This document shows, one piece after another, positions 1 through 7,361 of a DNA stretch of 20,013 bases; positions within the stretch are counted from its first letter, which is position 1, and every line of letters begins with the position of its first letter. The position numbers and the translations under genes are program-made. Origin of the DNA: a virus; the IMG/VR virus record IMGVR_UViG_3300017759_000118, positions 1 to 20,013 of that record; one strand, written 5' to 3'. The notes beneath the pieces are model-generated. The model was not told the DNA's origin. It did no database searches and saw only the letters and a program-made list of their open reading frames with translations.

Positions 1-792
1 AAATGTTGAGGAAAGACTTCCGCTAGGCGTTCCCTTTAACAACTGACTCCCAAGCTGTAGTCTTGTAAACGGATCTTGATATTGTTGCATTAAGTTTTGT
101 CTCTGTGCATCGAGTTCTGCTTGTGACTGAGCCTGTCTTGCGCTTCCTAAAGAAGTAAGAGACTGTATGTCTGCTCTACCTAATTCAGACTGTAATCTAC
201 CTATATCGCCTAATGTAGAAGCTTGCTGGCCTATTGCCTGACCTAAACCACCAGATAACTGTGCGGCTCTCTGTGCAGCGGCTACAGCGTCTTGATAACC
301 TTTTCTTTGAGCTTCTCCAACAGTAGCAAGTCTACGTCCTTCTGCCTCTGCTCTTTGAATACCTTCCCTGCTTCCCCCAAATGCGCCAGAAGTAATAGCC
401 TTCTGAGCTATTCCTTGCTGTCCAATTGCCGCTTGTCTATTTATTTCGTCAATAACATTGGATTGATAAGGGTTCATAAATTGCTGTGCAGCATCGGGTC
501 TTAAAAATCCTAATCCCGAAAGTGCCGCGCCAATTCCTAATTGTGTTCCTTCAGCGCCAGCTTGTAAGTATGGTTGAAAAGCACCAAACTGCGCTTGCGC
601 TTGCTGCATAGCAGCATTTTGTAACGGGTCAAGCCCTGCTATTTGATACTCAGGAAGCTGAAGTGGCTGGTCTAATAAACCAGGATCTGTTTGCGTAGAA
701 CCATCAAACGTACCAAAAGCAGTTTGCAGTATTCTTTTTTCAAGACCTTCTAAGAAAGGCGCGAGTCTCTGGGCTTCAGTAGTGATTGCCAT
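1..792 (-). CDS. Gln/Ala-rich virion protein, 3' end beyond window (possible DNA-delivery protein)
   Basis: A reading frame starts at 792 and stays open for 264 codons to the window edge, so the C-terminus is missing. The stop of the preceding gene overlaps the ATG by one base (TAATG), with an AGAGGA Shine-Dalgarno about 8 bases upstream. The protein is rich in Gln, Ala and Gly and looks mostly helical. Visible landmarks are MNPYQSNVIDEI near residues 106-117 and SGAFGGSREG at 135-144, followed by a long Ala/Gln/Arg-rich helical stretch. I recognise this landmark pair from uncharacterised late proteins of marine phages next to tail genes. Its place after the tail hub gene fits an internal virion or DNA-ejection protein, but that role is inferred from position and composition only. 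The gene is certain; the function is weak. Confidence 0.8.
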   Translation of the reverse strand, partial: MAITTEAQRLAPFLEGLEKRILQTAFGTFDGSTQTDPGLLDQPLQLPEYQIAGLDPLQNAAMQQAQAQFGAFQPYLQAGAEGTQLGIGAALSGLGFLRPDAAQQFMNPYQSNVIDEINRQAAIGQQGIAQKAITSGAFGGSREGIQRAEAEGRRLATVGEAQRKGYQDAVAAAQRAAQLSGGLGQAIGQQASTLGDIGRLQSELGRADIQSLTSLGSARQAQSQAELDAQRQNLMQQYQDPFTRLQLGSQLLKGTPSGSLSSTF

Positions 793-1550
793 TATGCCAT
801 CCTCTCAAATTTATCCATCATATTATACATGCGATTGATGCCTTGATTAATATCCCCATCTCCTGCGCCCTCAACAGCATCACGGGTCATAACAAACTCA
901 CCAGCCATCAGCATAGCTGGTACATCATCTTTCGTACCAGAGCCCTCGCTAGGGCTTATACCGCCATTGCGTCTGGGAAAGTATGTATCTCCACCATCTT
1001 CCATATAATTTATACCGCCAAGTTGTCCACCTGGTCCACCAGCACCAAAAGGTCTTTTTTCAAATTCTGACCTTGTATCTTCTTCTTCCTCTAAACCAGA
1101 TAGCAATTGAGCCAATAATCCAGCACCAATTCCTTGCCCTAAGTCTGTGTTTAAAACTTTAAATAATAAATTAGGATCATCTTCTGTACCAGCAAAACCC
1201 AATGAAGAAAGAAGTTCTCCTGAAATTGTTTTTGCTTCTGGGGCCGCTACAGCTTGTCTTGCTGTTTGATTTGCCATTTTAGCGGCAACATTTGCCATTG
1301 TGGGGTCTGCTCCTTGACGCATCAAAGACCCTGCGGTTGTTACGGCTTGCGTTGCAGGATCTGCTGCAGGAAAAAACTTTTGCGCCCCTACTCCACCAAG
1401 ACCAGAAAGCAATGCATATCTTAGAGCATCTTTTGGTTTTCCGCCAGTAGCAACTGCCCCTAAACCAGAAGCAACAGCACCACCTACAGGGCCTAAATAC
1501 GCTCCTGCAACAACTGGAGCTATTGTTTTTACTAAATCACCTAAATTCAT
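792..1550 (-). CDS. Virion-associated protein with GEFVMTRDAV C-terminal motif
   Basis: The product has 252 residues. Residues 1-55 are hydrophobic and Gly/Ala-rich (GAYLGPVGGAVASGLGAVA) and could form membrane-active or glycine-zipper-like helices. The middle is helical. Residues 152-170 are acidic to basic, followed by a Gly-rich linker. The C-terminus (about 205-225) carries TKDDVPAMLMAGEFVMTRDA, a motif that recurs in tape-measure and other late virion proteins of many phages. The start at 1550 overlaps the upstream stop by four bases (ATGA) and is preceded by AAGGT. The glycine-zipper-like N-terminus and the position between the tail hub and the 1-792 protein would suit a DNA-channel or ejection component. 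That is inference; the exact role is unknown. Confidence 0.85.
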   Translation of the reverse strand: MNLGDLVKTIAPVVAGAYLGPVGGAVASGLGAVATGGKPKDALRYALLSGLGGVGAQKFFPAADPATQAVTTAGSLMRQGADPTMANVAAKMANQTARQAVAAPEAKTISGELLSSLGFAGTEDDPNLLFKVLNTDLGQGIGAGLLAQLLSGLEEEEDTRSEFEKRPFGAGGPGGQLGGINYMEDGGDTYFPRRNGGISPSEGSGTKDDVPAMLMAGEFVMTRDAVEGAGDGDINQGINRMYNMMDKFERMA

Positions 1551-1774
1551 GTCACTACCTTAATAGTTCCGTTATCATTATACAATGCTCCTGTTTCAAG
1601 TCCAGAAGGAGATATAGGTAAGTCAGTGAGAGTTATTTTAGTACCCCTTAACTCACCTGGGTTATTTAGTTGTATCACAAGTTGAGACAAACTGCGAACC
1701 ATATCATCAAAATACGTTCTATCATACTCTTCGGGCGGTACAGAAAACTGTGGTGGTACTAATTCTCTACTCAT
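1547..1774 (-). CDS. Short conserved-type tail-region protein
   Basis: This gene encodes 75 residues and overlaps both neighbours by four bases (ATGA junctions at 1547-1550 and 1771-1774), so it is translationally coupled. The N-terminal half (PPQFSVPPEEYDRTYFDDMV) is acidic and aromatic. It is followed by a predicted helix (RSLSQLVIQLNNPGELRGT) and a short strand-rich tail ending TGALYNDNGTIKVVT, a motif common in phage tail-associated proteins. There are no catalytic residues, membrane segment or signal peptide. Its place directly after the tail hub gene suggests a small tail accessory or assembly protein. I cannot name it more precisely. Confidence 0.85.
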   Translation of the reverse strand: MSRELVPPQFSVPPEEYDRTYFDDMVRSLSQLVIQLNNPGELRGTKITLTDLPISPSGLETGALYNDNGTIKVVT

Positions 1775-3324
1775 CTTCTGCCATCTGTTTTAACATCTAC
1801 ACGATTCGAGCCTAGTCTCCAAGCAACGCCAGAACCACTACTTTGAACTTTAATACCAAAAGAGCGACCTCTAACACGAGAGTTTTTTTGTTCAGTGGTG
1901 CTACTAACGGTAAAAGCATCATTTGTTGTAAACCCTGTTCCAGGATATCTTTGTCCTTTTAACGTATAAGTAGCTTCTTTTGTTGCACCCGTAGTAGAGC
2001 TTGAAAAATCAATATCAGGAATAAATCTACGGATTAAAGCAAACTGTTCTCCATCTGCTATGTCTATAGGGCTGGAGTCAATGAACGCGGTCAAGGCTAA
2101 GTCGTCTGCGTTGTTACCAATCTCGTGAGTATACAACTGACTAGCTGCAACAGAATCAGTATCATTTGTGGCTCCAAAAGGATATTCATATATACCTCTG
2201 TCTAACCAAGCAGACCTAGCTAAGTTGCCATAGTACCAAACTTTTTCTTCGTAATTATAAATTACATACTTATCATTTTCCCCCGTTCCTCCAGACTTGG
2301 AAGGGTAGTACCAAACAACCTCCCCATAAGCGGTATTTAAACCAGCTATTACTTTTTCACTGTTGGTAGTATCAAAATCTTCAAACACATAATCTTTTAC
2401 AGTGCAAGGTATAGGTTGAACACGTCCATCGTATAAGTAAAACCTATCCACACCCATCCAAAAAACTGTATCATTGTTTGCTATAGCTGCGTTAGAGTTT
2501 CTGATTGTAACATTCCCCGATATTTGAGAAATTCCAAAAGTAAAAGGTGCGCCAATAAACTGCAAAGAATGTACACTTGTATCTGTTATGACTACAATTT
2601 CTCGTCTTGTTTCAACAGCGGCAACAATTTCAGAGCCTGACCCAACTCTTAAATCTCCAGCAGTGTTTGTTGCAGTAGGTGTCCAATCAAAAGGGTCTTC
2701 TTGACTACTAAAACGAATTAAAAGAGGATCTAGCTCAGTGCCCCCGAAAGGGGTTGTCCCAAAAGTTATTACATGTCTGTCTCTATCGGACACTAAAACA
2801 TTTTTGCTAATAGTGGGTGCGTTAGAATCTCTTTGAGTTATGGGGAAAGCTCTAGAGCTAAAGCCTTGGGTTTTGTCCCAATAATATAATAAACCGTTTT
2901 GAGGAAGTATTATTAAGTCTTCTCCAAAATTATCTTGTTTCCAAATGCGTAAAGCTTCATCTAGTGTAATAGCATCACTAGCTGCCAGACCCCAACCTCC
3001 TGCGCCCCAAGAGTCAGCCCCCCAACCCGTTCCTAATAATTGAGAAACACTTCCTTTATTAAGTAAGTAATCTGCATCGCAAGCTCCAGCGTCTGTTAAA
3101 TCAAACCCAGCGTTTGAAGAAAGTGTAACTGTGTAAGTGCTTCCAGTTATAACAGTCATATCAAACTCTCCTGTTAAGAGAGCTATTAAACTATCGTAAG
3201 TTGATCCTGCGCCAAAAGTTATATTTGAAAAAATAACAAAGCTGCCTGTTACCGCCCCATGATTTGAATGATTAACTGTTACAGTAGAACTTCCAGAAGT
3301 GGTGGTGAAAGTAATTAAGGACAT
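1771..3324 (-). CDS. Tail hub/nozzle protein, C-terminal part (P22 gp10-like beta-propeller type)
   Basis: The product has 517 residues. Residues 1-75 are a strand-rich segment beginning FTTTSGSSTVTVNH. Residues 98-112 hold a Trp-Gly string (GTGWGADSWGAGGWG). From about 120 the beta-propeller-like body starts, with landmarks NFGEDLIILPQNGLLYYWD, RFSSQEDPFDWTPT, AGDLRVGSGSEIVAAVETR and DTVFWMGVDRFYLYDGR. These are typical of the P22 gp10 / T7 gp12-like nozzle family in marine phages. Family members I recall begin with the sequence that here sits in the preceding gene (3329-3847), so this ORF lacks the usual N-terminus. It has its own strong ribosome-binding site (GGGAGG, 8 bases from the ATG), and an in-frame TAA lies directly before the ATG, so it is a separate translation unit. 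The expected role is a tail component between adaptor and tail tip. Confidence 0.85.
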   Translation of the reverse strand: MSLITFTTTSGSSTVTVNHSNHGAVTGSFVIFSNITFGAGSTYDSLIALLTGEFDMTVITGSTYTVTLSSNAGFDLTDAGACDADYLLNKGSVSQLLGTGWGADSWGAGGWGLAASDAITLDEALRIWKQDNFGEDLIILPQNGLLYYWDKTQGFSSRAFPITQRDSNAPTISKNVLVSDRDRHVITFGTTPFGGTELDPLLIRFSSQEDPFDWTPTATNTAGDLRVGSGSEIVAAVETRREIVVITDTSVHSLQFIGAPFTFGISQISGNVTIRNSNAAIANNDTVFWMGVDRFYLYDGRVQPIPCTVKDYVFEDFDTTNSEKVIAGLNTAYGEVVWYYPSKSGGTGENDKYVIYNYEEKVWYYGNLARSAWLDRGIYEYPFGATNDTDSVAASQLYTHEIGNNADDLALTAFIDSSPIDIADGEQFALIRRFIPDIDFSSSTTGATKEATYTLKGQRYPGTGFTTNDAFTVSSTTEQKNSRVRGRSFGIKVQSSGSGVAWRLGSNRVDVKTDGRR

Positions 3325-3328
3325 TTAT

Positions 3329-3847
3329 CTAGCCTCCCACTGGAACATCTACATCAGATGTTATAACTGTTACAGTACCCAATGCGCTTGTAGCAAACAA
3401 TGGTGCAGGCGATGGTATTGCACTTACTGAAACAGCACCTAAAGAAGTATTTCCTTCAACTCCTGTGACAGAAACAGTTGGTTCTGTTGATAATCCTATA
3501 ACTACTGAATTTACAGAAGTAGTTCCTTCAACTCCTGTGACTGCAAAAGGCTGTCTTACACTAAGCCTAACAGGGGTTATATCATTAAAATCTCCTCCTG
3601 ATTCAATGTAATATTTTACATTTGTACCAACAGCTAGATATCTGTCACTTGCTAAAGTGACCCAAGCATGTAAAGTTCTTGGTGTTCCAAGATATGTACT
3701 AGAGGTATATTTATTCCAACCCCCTATTTTCTCTGGGAAGCCAAACCTAAATCTGATTTTGTCCCCATCGAACCAACCCCCTTCATTAGAATATGAAGTG
3801 GTTTCTCTGTTGATTCCGGGTCTAAACTGTAATTTAGTTAAAGGCAT
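3329..3847 (-). CDS. Tail hub/nozzle protein, N-terminal part fused to 24-residue repeats
   Basis: The product has 172 residues. Residues 1-95 match the start of marine gp10-like nozzle proteins: KLQFRPGINRETTSYSNEGG, DKIRFRFGFPEKIGGW, an RTLHAWVTLASDRYLAVGTN segment, then KYYIESGGDFNDITPVR. In relatives the chain continues into an FTTTSG segment, which here opens the next gene. Instead, residues about 102-162 hold two to three copies of the VTGVEG(N/T)TS repeat that fills the 636-residue protein at 5441-7351. The gene ends in VPVGG and a TAG four bases before the next ATG, in a different frame from it. The start overlaps the previous stop by one base (TAATG). I read it as a natural split of the nozzle gene in which repeat DNA was acquired at the break. 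An assembly or sequencing artefact is possible but would not explain the repeats. Confidence 0.85.
   Translation of the reverse strand: MPLTKLQFRPGINRETTSYSNEGGWFDGDKIRFRFGFPEKIGGWNKYTSSTYLGTPRTLHAWVTLASDRYLAVGTNVKYYIESGGDFNDITPVRLSVRQPFAVTGVEGTTSVNSVVIGLSTEPTVSVTGVEGNTSLGAVSVSAIPSPAPLFATSALGTVTVITSDVDVPVGG
3362..3544 (-). repeat. 24-residue repeat copies inside the nozzle N-terminal gene
   Basis: Two clear units (TGVEGTTSVNSVV and TGVEGNTSLGAVSV) are spaced 24 codons apart, and a third degenerate one (TSALGTVTV) follows. At DNA level the string ttccttcaactcctgtgac recurs exactly at 3451 and 3523, 72 bases apart. The units match the consensus of the large repeat protein at 5441-7351. Confidence 0.85.
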
Positions 3848-4551
3848 TAACTTGCTCTGCCTCCGTAAAAGTCAGCAAAATCTATTGTGCCACTAGTAGG
3901 AACATTGGGATTAGCGTTTATTGTGAAGGAAATATTATAATCTCCAGACGGAGAAATTGCAGAACTCGCTCCATTTGCAATAGTAGTTCCTTCTATTGTT
4001 ACATCAAAACCTGTGTTGTTTGTAAAAGTGTAAACAGTAGAAGAAGTAACCGATCTATAAGCATAACCAATATCAACATTTTGGTTAGGAGTTAGAGTAT
4101 ATGGACCAGTAGCATTTAAGGTAATATTTGCAGAAATGGTTCCACCAGTGCCAAAACCACCAGATGTAGAGCCTCCTGAATAACTAACACTAATGGTTCC
4201 ACTTGAGTCTCTTCCTCTACCACCATACTTCAATCGATTGGAATTACTACTACCTAGTGTAATACTACTGCCTGCTGATCTATAAACAGTATTTATTCCA
4301 CCATTACCTCCATTTGATGGAACCCACGTTGTAGTGCTTGTTAAAGCTCTAACTAATGTTAACCCAGTTACCCCTCCAAAGTCAGAGTATGTTCCATCAG
4401 AAGACGGGGCTGCTTGTGTTGCGCTTCCTGATACAGTAGTGGGGACAAGGCTACCACCTCTATAAAATTCATTCATAGAGTTAGGTTGACTATCGCTATA
4501 TTCTGTAGCCATTTGCCCTAAAGATATTGCACCACTGGTAGGTAAAACCAT
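3847..4551 (-). CDS. Fibre-type protein with 'SGAISLGQMATEY' N-terminus and FADFYGG C-terminus
   Basis: The product has 234 residues. The N-terminus (LPTSGAISLGQMATEYSDSQ, then MNEFYRGGSLVP) and the C-terminal VPTSGTIDFADFYGG are paired motifs I recognise in marine phage tail-fibre and structural proteins, where similar 'SGxIxFxDFYGG' units recur. Between them lies a Ser/Thr/Gly-rich, strand-rich region (about 40-215) with no catalytic motif. The stop overlaps the next ATG by one base, and the start sits two bases after the upstream stop with only a weak ribosome-binding site, so coupling is likely. An exposed adhesin or fibre component is the best reading; the receptor is unknown. Confidence 0.85.
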   Translation of the reverse strand: MVLPTSGAISLGQMATEYSDSQPNSMNEFYRGGSLVPTTVSGSATQAAPSSDGTYSDFGGVTGLTLVRALTSTTTWVPSNGGNGGINTVYRSAGSSITLGSSNSNRLKYGGRGRDSSGTISVSYSGGSTSGGFGTGGTISANITLNATGPYTLTPNQNVDIGYAYRSVTSSTVYTFTNNTGFDVTIEGTTIANGASSAISPSGDYNISFTINANPNVPTSGTIDFADFYGGRAS

Positions 4552-4553
4552 GA

Positions 4554-5441
4554 CTAGAAGCTCTGATATGCTGTTATGTTATCGGCTGTTTCTAATGCTC
4601 CAGCACTAGAAAGTCTCATTATTACTGTGCCATTAAATTTAAACACTAAACGATTGCTTGAATCTACTTCGGCTGTAAAGTGACCACTTGGACCTAATTG
4701 TAGGGCAGTAGCACCATCTGCTGTTGAAGCAATAACACCTGTCGCAGTTATATTTCTTGCACCGCTTGTATCTTTGTTGCTATCTACGACTACCGCTTTT
4801 GAAGCGGCAACAGTTCCTGCGGTTGTATCTACGTAATTAAGTTCTGTTGTTGTTGCGGTTACACCATCTAGCTTATTCAACTCTGTAGCTGTGGATGTAA
4901 CACCATCCAAAATATTTAATTCAGCAGCAGTAGAGGTTACATTTGTACCTCCGATAGCCAAGGTCGCGGCATCAATTTTTGTCACAGCCAAACTAGCATA
5001 CACATCGGTAACTGTTGCTGTAGAACCGCCACCGCTAAATTTTAAGAAAACGTCACTACCGTTGGTTATCTCAAAGTCTCTACCTGAGTTGTAGGTTCCT
5101 TGAAAGATAAGAATTGATCGACTGCCTGATAAGCTATTTCTTATATGAACAGTTTTTTCTGCATCATTAGGTGTTAATTGCACATATGCGGTAGCACCTA
5201 AATCTCCACTATCTGTAAACTCTATAAACTTGTTACGACCATTCGATACTGCTCCATCACTTATAGGTAAGGAGTTAGGAGATCCAGAAGACCCAGCACT
5301 TGATAGCGTTATAGATATGATGCCATCTATCGCTTGATCTAATATATCAAAGTTTGTATTTGTTGTAGCACCCCAAGTACCAGATTGTTCACCTGTTGCT
5401 GGTTTTTCGATGCCAAGGTTTGTTGTATATGAACTTGCCAT
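4554..5441 (-). CDS. Tail fibre protein with ELNxLDGVT repeats
   Basis: The product has 295 residues. The N-terminus (MASSYTTNLGIEKPATGEQS, then TWGATTNTNFDILDQAIDG) is the typical opening of marine phage and cyanophage fibre proteins. Residues about 168-207 carry three tandem units, TAAELNILDGVT, TATELNKLDGVT and TTTELNYVDTTA, known from trimeric phage fibre shafts. The C-terminal part (ALQLGPSGHFTAEVDSSNRL, FKFNGTVIMRLSSAG) is a common fibre-tip module. The start at 5441 overlaps the repeat-protein stop by one base and has an AGAGGAAG ribosome-binding site. Family knowledge supports a trimeric fibre. The specific target is unknown. Confidence 0.9.
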   Translation of the reverse strand: MASSYTTNLGIEKPATGEQSGTWGATTNTNFDILDQAIDGIISITLSSAGSSGSPNSLPISDGAVSNGRNKFIEFTDSGDLGATAYVQLTPNDAEKTVHIRNSLSGSRSILIFQGTYNSGRDFEITNGSDVFLKFSGGGSTATVTDVYASLAVTKIDAATLAIGGTNVTSTAAELNILDGVTSTATELNKLDGVTATTTELNYVDTTAGTVAASKAVVVDSNKDTSGARNITATGVIASTADGATALQLGPSGHFTAEVDSSNRLVFKFNGTVIMRLSSAGALETADNITAYQSF

Positions 5442-7351
5442 TATGCGGCTTCCTCTGTCCAGTTAGGGTTTTGTGACGGCTCTTCTTCACTCCAAGACGG
5501 TGTTTGACTTACAGTTATATCTGACCAACTTGGGGACTGAGAGGGACTTTCTTCACTCCAAGACGGTGTTTGGGATGGGTTAATTTCTGAATAGTTTGCA
5601 TTCTGATCAGGAACAATCCTTCCCCACACAACTACATTACCAAGAATTGCAGTGTTTGACAATCCTATTGGTGTAACAACGCTTGTTCCTACAATGGTTA
5701 CAGAACCAACTGAAGCAGTGCTAGAAACACCTGTAACAGAAACAAAGGTAACGGTTTCTATAGTTACAGCACCTAATGTACCAGTGGCTTCAACACCTGT
5801 AGGAATAACAATACAATTACCAACAACTGTCTCGTTCCCTAAAGCAGAAGTTGCTTCTTCTCCCGTTACATCTACAGTAGCCCCTGCGCTTACTGTTTCA
5901 TTGCCTAATTCACCTGTTAATGCAGGAACACCAGAAGTTATAGCAGTAACACTTATTGCTACTGTTTCATCACCTAGCTCTCCTTGCGCTTCCACTCCTG
6001 TTGGAACATGATTTGAAGTTCCTGTGACGCTAACAGTTCCTAAAGTTGTGTTTGCAGAAATGCCTGTAACAGATAAATTTGCATCTCCTGTAATGGTTTC
6101 CTCACCAACGGATGATGTTGCTTCAACGCCTGTTACAGTTACACTTGAATTGCCTATTGGAGCAACATTTCCAACTGATCCAGTTGAAGACACCCCTGTT
6201 ACAGAGTATTTAGATTCAATAACTACTGAACCTGTATTTCCTGTAGCAGATACCCCTGTTGGAAATATGTTTGCAGTACCAGTAACAGTTTCATCTCCTA
6301 TATTTAAGGTAGATGCTTGACCCGATACTCCTGTAACTGCGGCACCTGACACAATTAGAGTTCCTGCGTTTGCTACTCCTTGAGTTCCTGTAGATGTAAG
6401 AATGGAAGACCCAGTAACAATTTCACTACCCAAATTAACAGCAGAAGAAACGCCAACAGGAACAAATGATGTGTTTTGTATTGCCTCAACTGTTACAGTA
6501 CCTAAAGCAGAGGTAGCTGACACACCTGTTGGGAATACATTAGCGTTTAAAATTGTAGTAGCAGTTACAGAACCAACAGTTCCTGTAGCAGATACACCAG
6601 TAACAGATACGGGTGTTTCAAGAGATACAGTAAGAGAACCTACTGCTCCTGTAGCAGCCGCAGCTTCTGTAACAGATACGGAAGCTCCTGCTGCCACTGT
6701 TTCGTTACCAACTGAGCCTGTGGCAGATAATCCTGTAAGGCTCAAAGTAGAGTTTGCGGTTACAGTTTCATTACCCACTGAACCCGTAGAAGAGGCGCCT
6801 GTAGGTGAAATGGAGGCTGTGCCAGTGACAGTTTCATTACCCACTGAACCTGTCGCACTTATACTAGTAACACTAACAGAAACACTTACTGTTGTTGTAA
6901 CTGTTTCATTTCCTAAAGCAGTTGTTGCATTTACCCCAGCAACACTAACAGAAACACTTACTGTTGTTGTAACTGTTTCATTCCCAAGAGCAGACGTACC
7001 AGCTAACCCTGTAACTGATACATTTGCCGTGCCAACAACAGACTCTTCACCTAATCCACTTGTGGAGGCTAGTCCTGATACGCCAGTTACGGCTGCACCA
7101 GAAACAATTAAAGACCCTGCATTAGCAACGCCTTGTACTCCTGTTGTTGTGGTGGAAGATGTACCTGTAGCACTTTCATTGCCCAGAACAGAACTAGCAG
7201 CAACACCTGTAACAGAGACAGCAACCCCGATTGCACCGCCCCAACCACCATCGCCCCATGTACTGCCACCCCACTCTCCTGCGGAAGGAGTGGTTACTTG
7301 GTCAGCATCAGCAAAAGGACGTTCCGAAAACGCTGAAAAAGGCAACGCCAT
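5441..7351 (-). CDS. Giant tandem-repeat virion protein (about 24 copies of a 24-residue unit)
   Basis: The product has 636 residues. Residues 1-43 contain FSAFSERPFADADQ and a Trp-Gly string (EWGGSTWGDGGWGG). Residues 44-575 are about 24 imperfect copies of a 24-residue unit with consensus VSVTGVxATxxLGNETVxGT, spaced alternately by Val/Thr-rich strands. Residues 582-636 are five 11-residue units of the type SQTPSWSEESP. There is no signal peptide, Cys pair or catalytic residue; one Cys lies near 513. The composition predicts an elongated beta-rich rod or a chain of small beta domains, and the position among fibre genes suggests an extended fibre or adhesin. The start at 7351 has a perfect AGGAGG seven bases upstream, overlapping the stop of the previous gene, which implies strong translation. 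The antisense frame is also open because of the repeats but is not a gene. Confidence 0.9.
   Translation of the reverse strand: MALPFSAFSERPFADADQVTTPSAGEWGGSTWGDGGWGGAIGVAVSVTGVAASSVLGNESATGTSSTTTTGVQGVANAGSLIVSGAAVTGVSGLASTSGLGEESVVGTANVSVTGLAGTSALGNETVTTTVSVSVSVAGVNATTALGNETVTTTVSVSVSVTSISATGSVGNETVTGTASISPTGASSTGSVGNETVTANSTLSLTGLSATGSVGNETVAAGASVSVTEAAAATGAVGSLTVSLETPVSVTGVSATGTVGSVTATTILNANVFPTGVSATSALGTVTVEAIQNTSFVPVGVSSAVNLGSEIVTGSSILTSTGTQGVANAGTLIVSGAAVTGVSGQASTLNIGDETVTGTANIFPTGVSATGNTGSVVIESKYSVTGVSSTGSVGNVAPIGNSSVTVTGVEATSSVGEETITGDANLSVTGISANTTLGTVSVTGTSNHVPTGVEAQGELGDETVAISVTAITSGVPALTGELGNETVSAGATVDVTGEEATSALGNETVVGNCIVIPTGVEATGTLGAVTIETVTFVSVTGVSSTASVGSVTIVGTSVVTPIGLSNTAILGNVVVWGRIVPDQNANYSEINPSQTPSWSEESPSQSPSWSDITVSQTPSWSEEEPSQNPNWTEEAA
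5444..5608 (-). repeat. Five 11-residue Trp repeats at the C-terminus of the repeat protein
   Basis: The units are DQNANYSEINP, SQTPSWSEESP, SQSPSWSDITV, SQTPSWSEEEP and SQNPNWTEEAA, each 33 bases long and in frame. Their aromatic and acidic character differs sharply from the Val/Thr/Gly repeats before them. Similar PSWSE/PNWTE strings occur in other marine phage structural proteins. Confidence 0.9.
5627..7222 (-). repeat. Tandem coding repeat, 72-base period
   Basis: About 24 in-frame units of roughly 72 bases encode the motif G(V/L)xAT(x)(x)(L/V)GN(E)TV. Units differ at many positions, so most duplications are old. The section encoding residues about 68-116 recurs at 320-367 (both contain GVANAG(S/T)LIVSGAAV), pointing to a block duplication of about ten units. 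Confidence 0.92.
6869..6982 (-). repeat. Perfect 42-base direct repeat within the tandem array
   Basis: The 42 bases at 6869-6910 are repeated exactly at 6941-6982, a distance of 72 bases or exactly one repeat unit. Each copy encodes part of ETVTTTVSVSVSV. This is the most recent visible unit duplication in the array and a likely site for unit gain or loss. Confidence 0.9.
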
Positions 7352-7361
7352 CTTTAGCCTC

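Noticed and set aside
3322-3331. Programmed frameshift joining the two nozzle parts
   Set aside because: An in-frame TAA lies directly before the second ATG, there is no slippery run at the junction, and the second gene has its own strong ribosome-binding site.
5627-7222. CRISPR-like array
   Set aside because: The repeat has an in-frame 72-base period with graded divergence and no constant repeat/unique spacer pattern. It encodes protein repeats.
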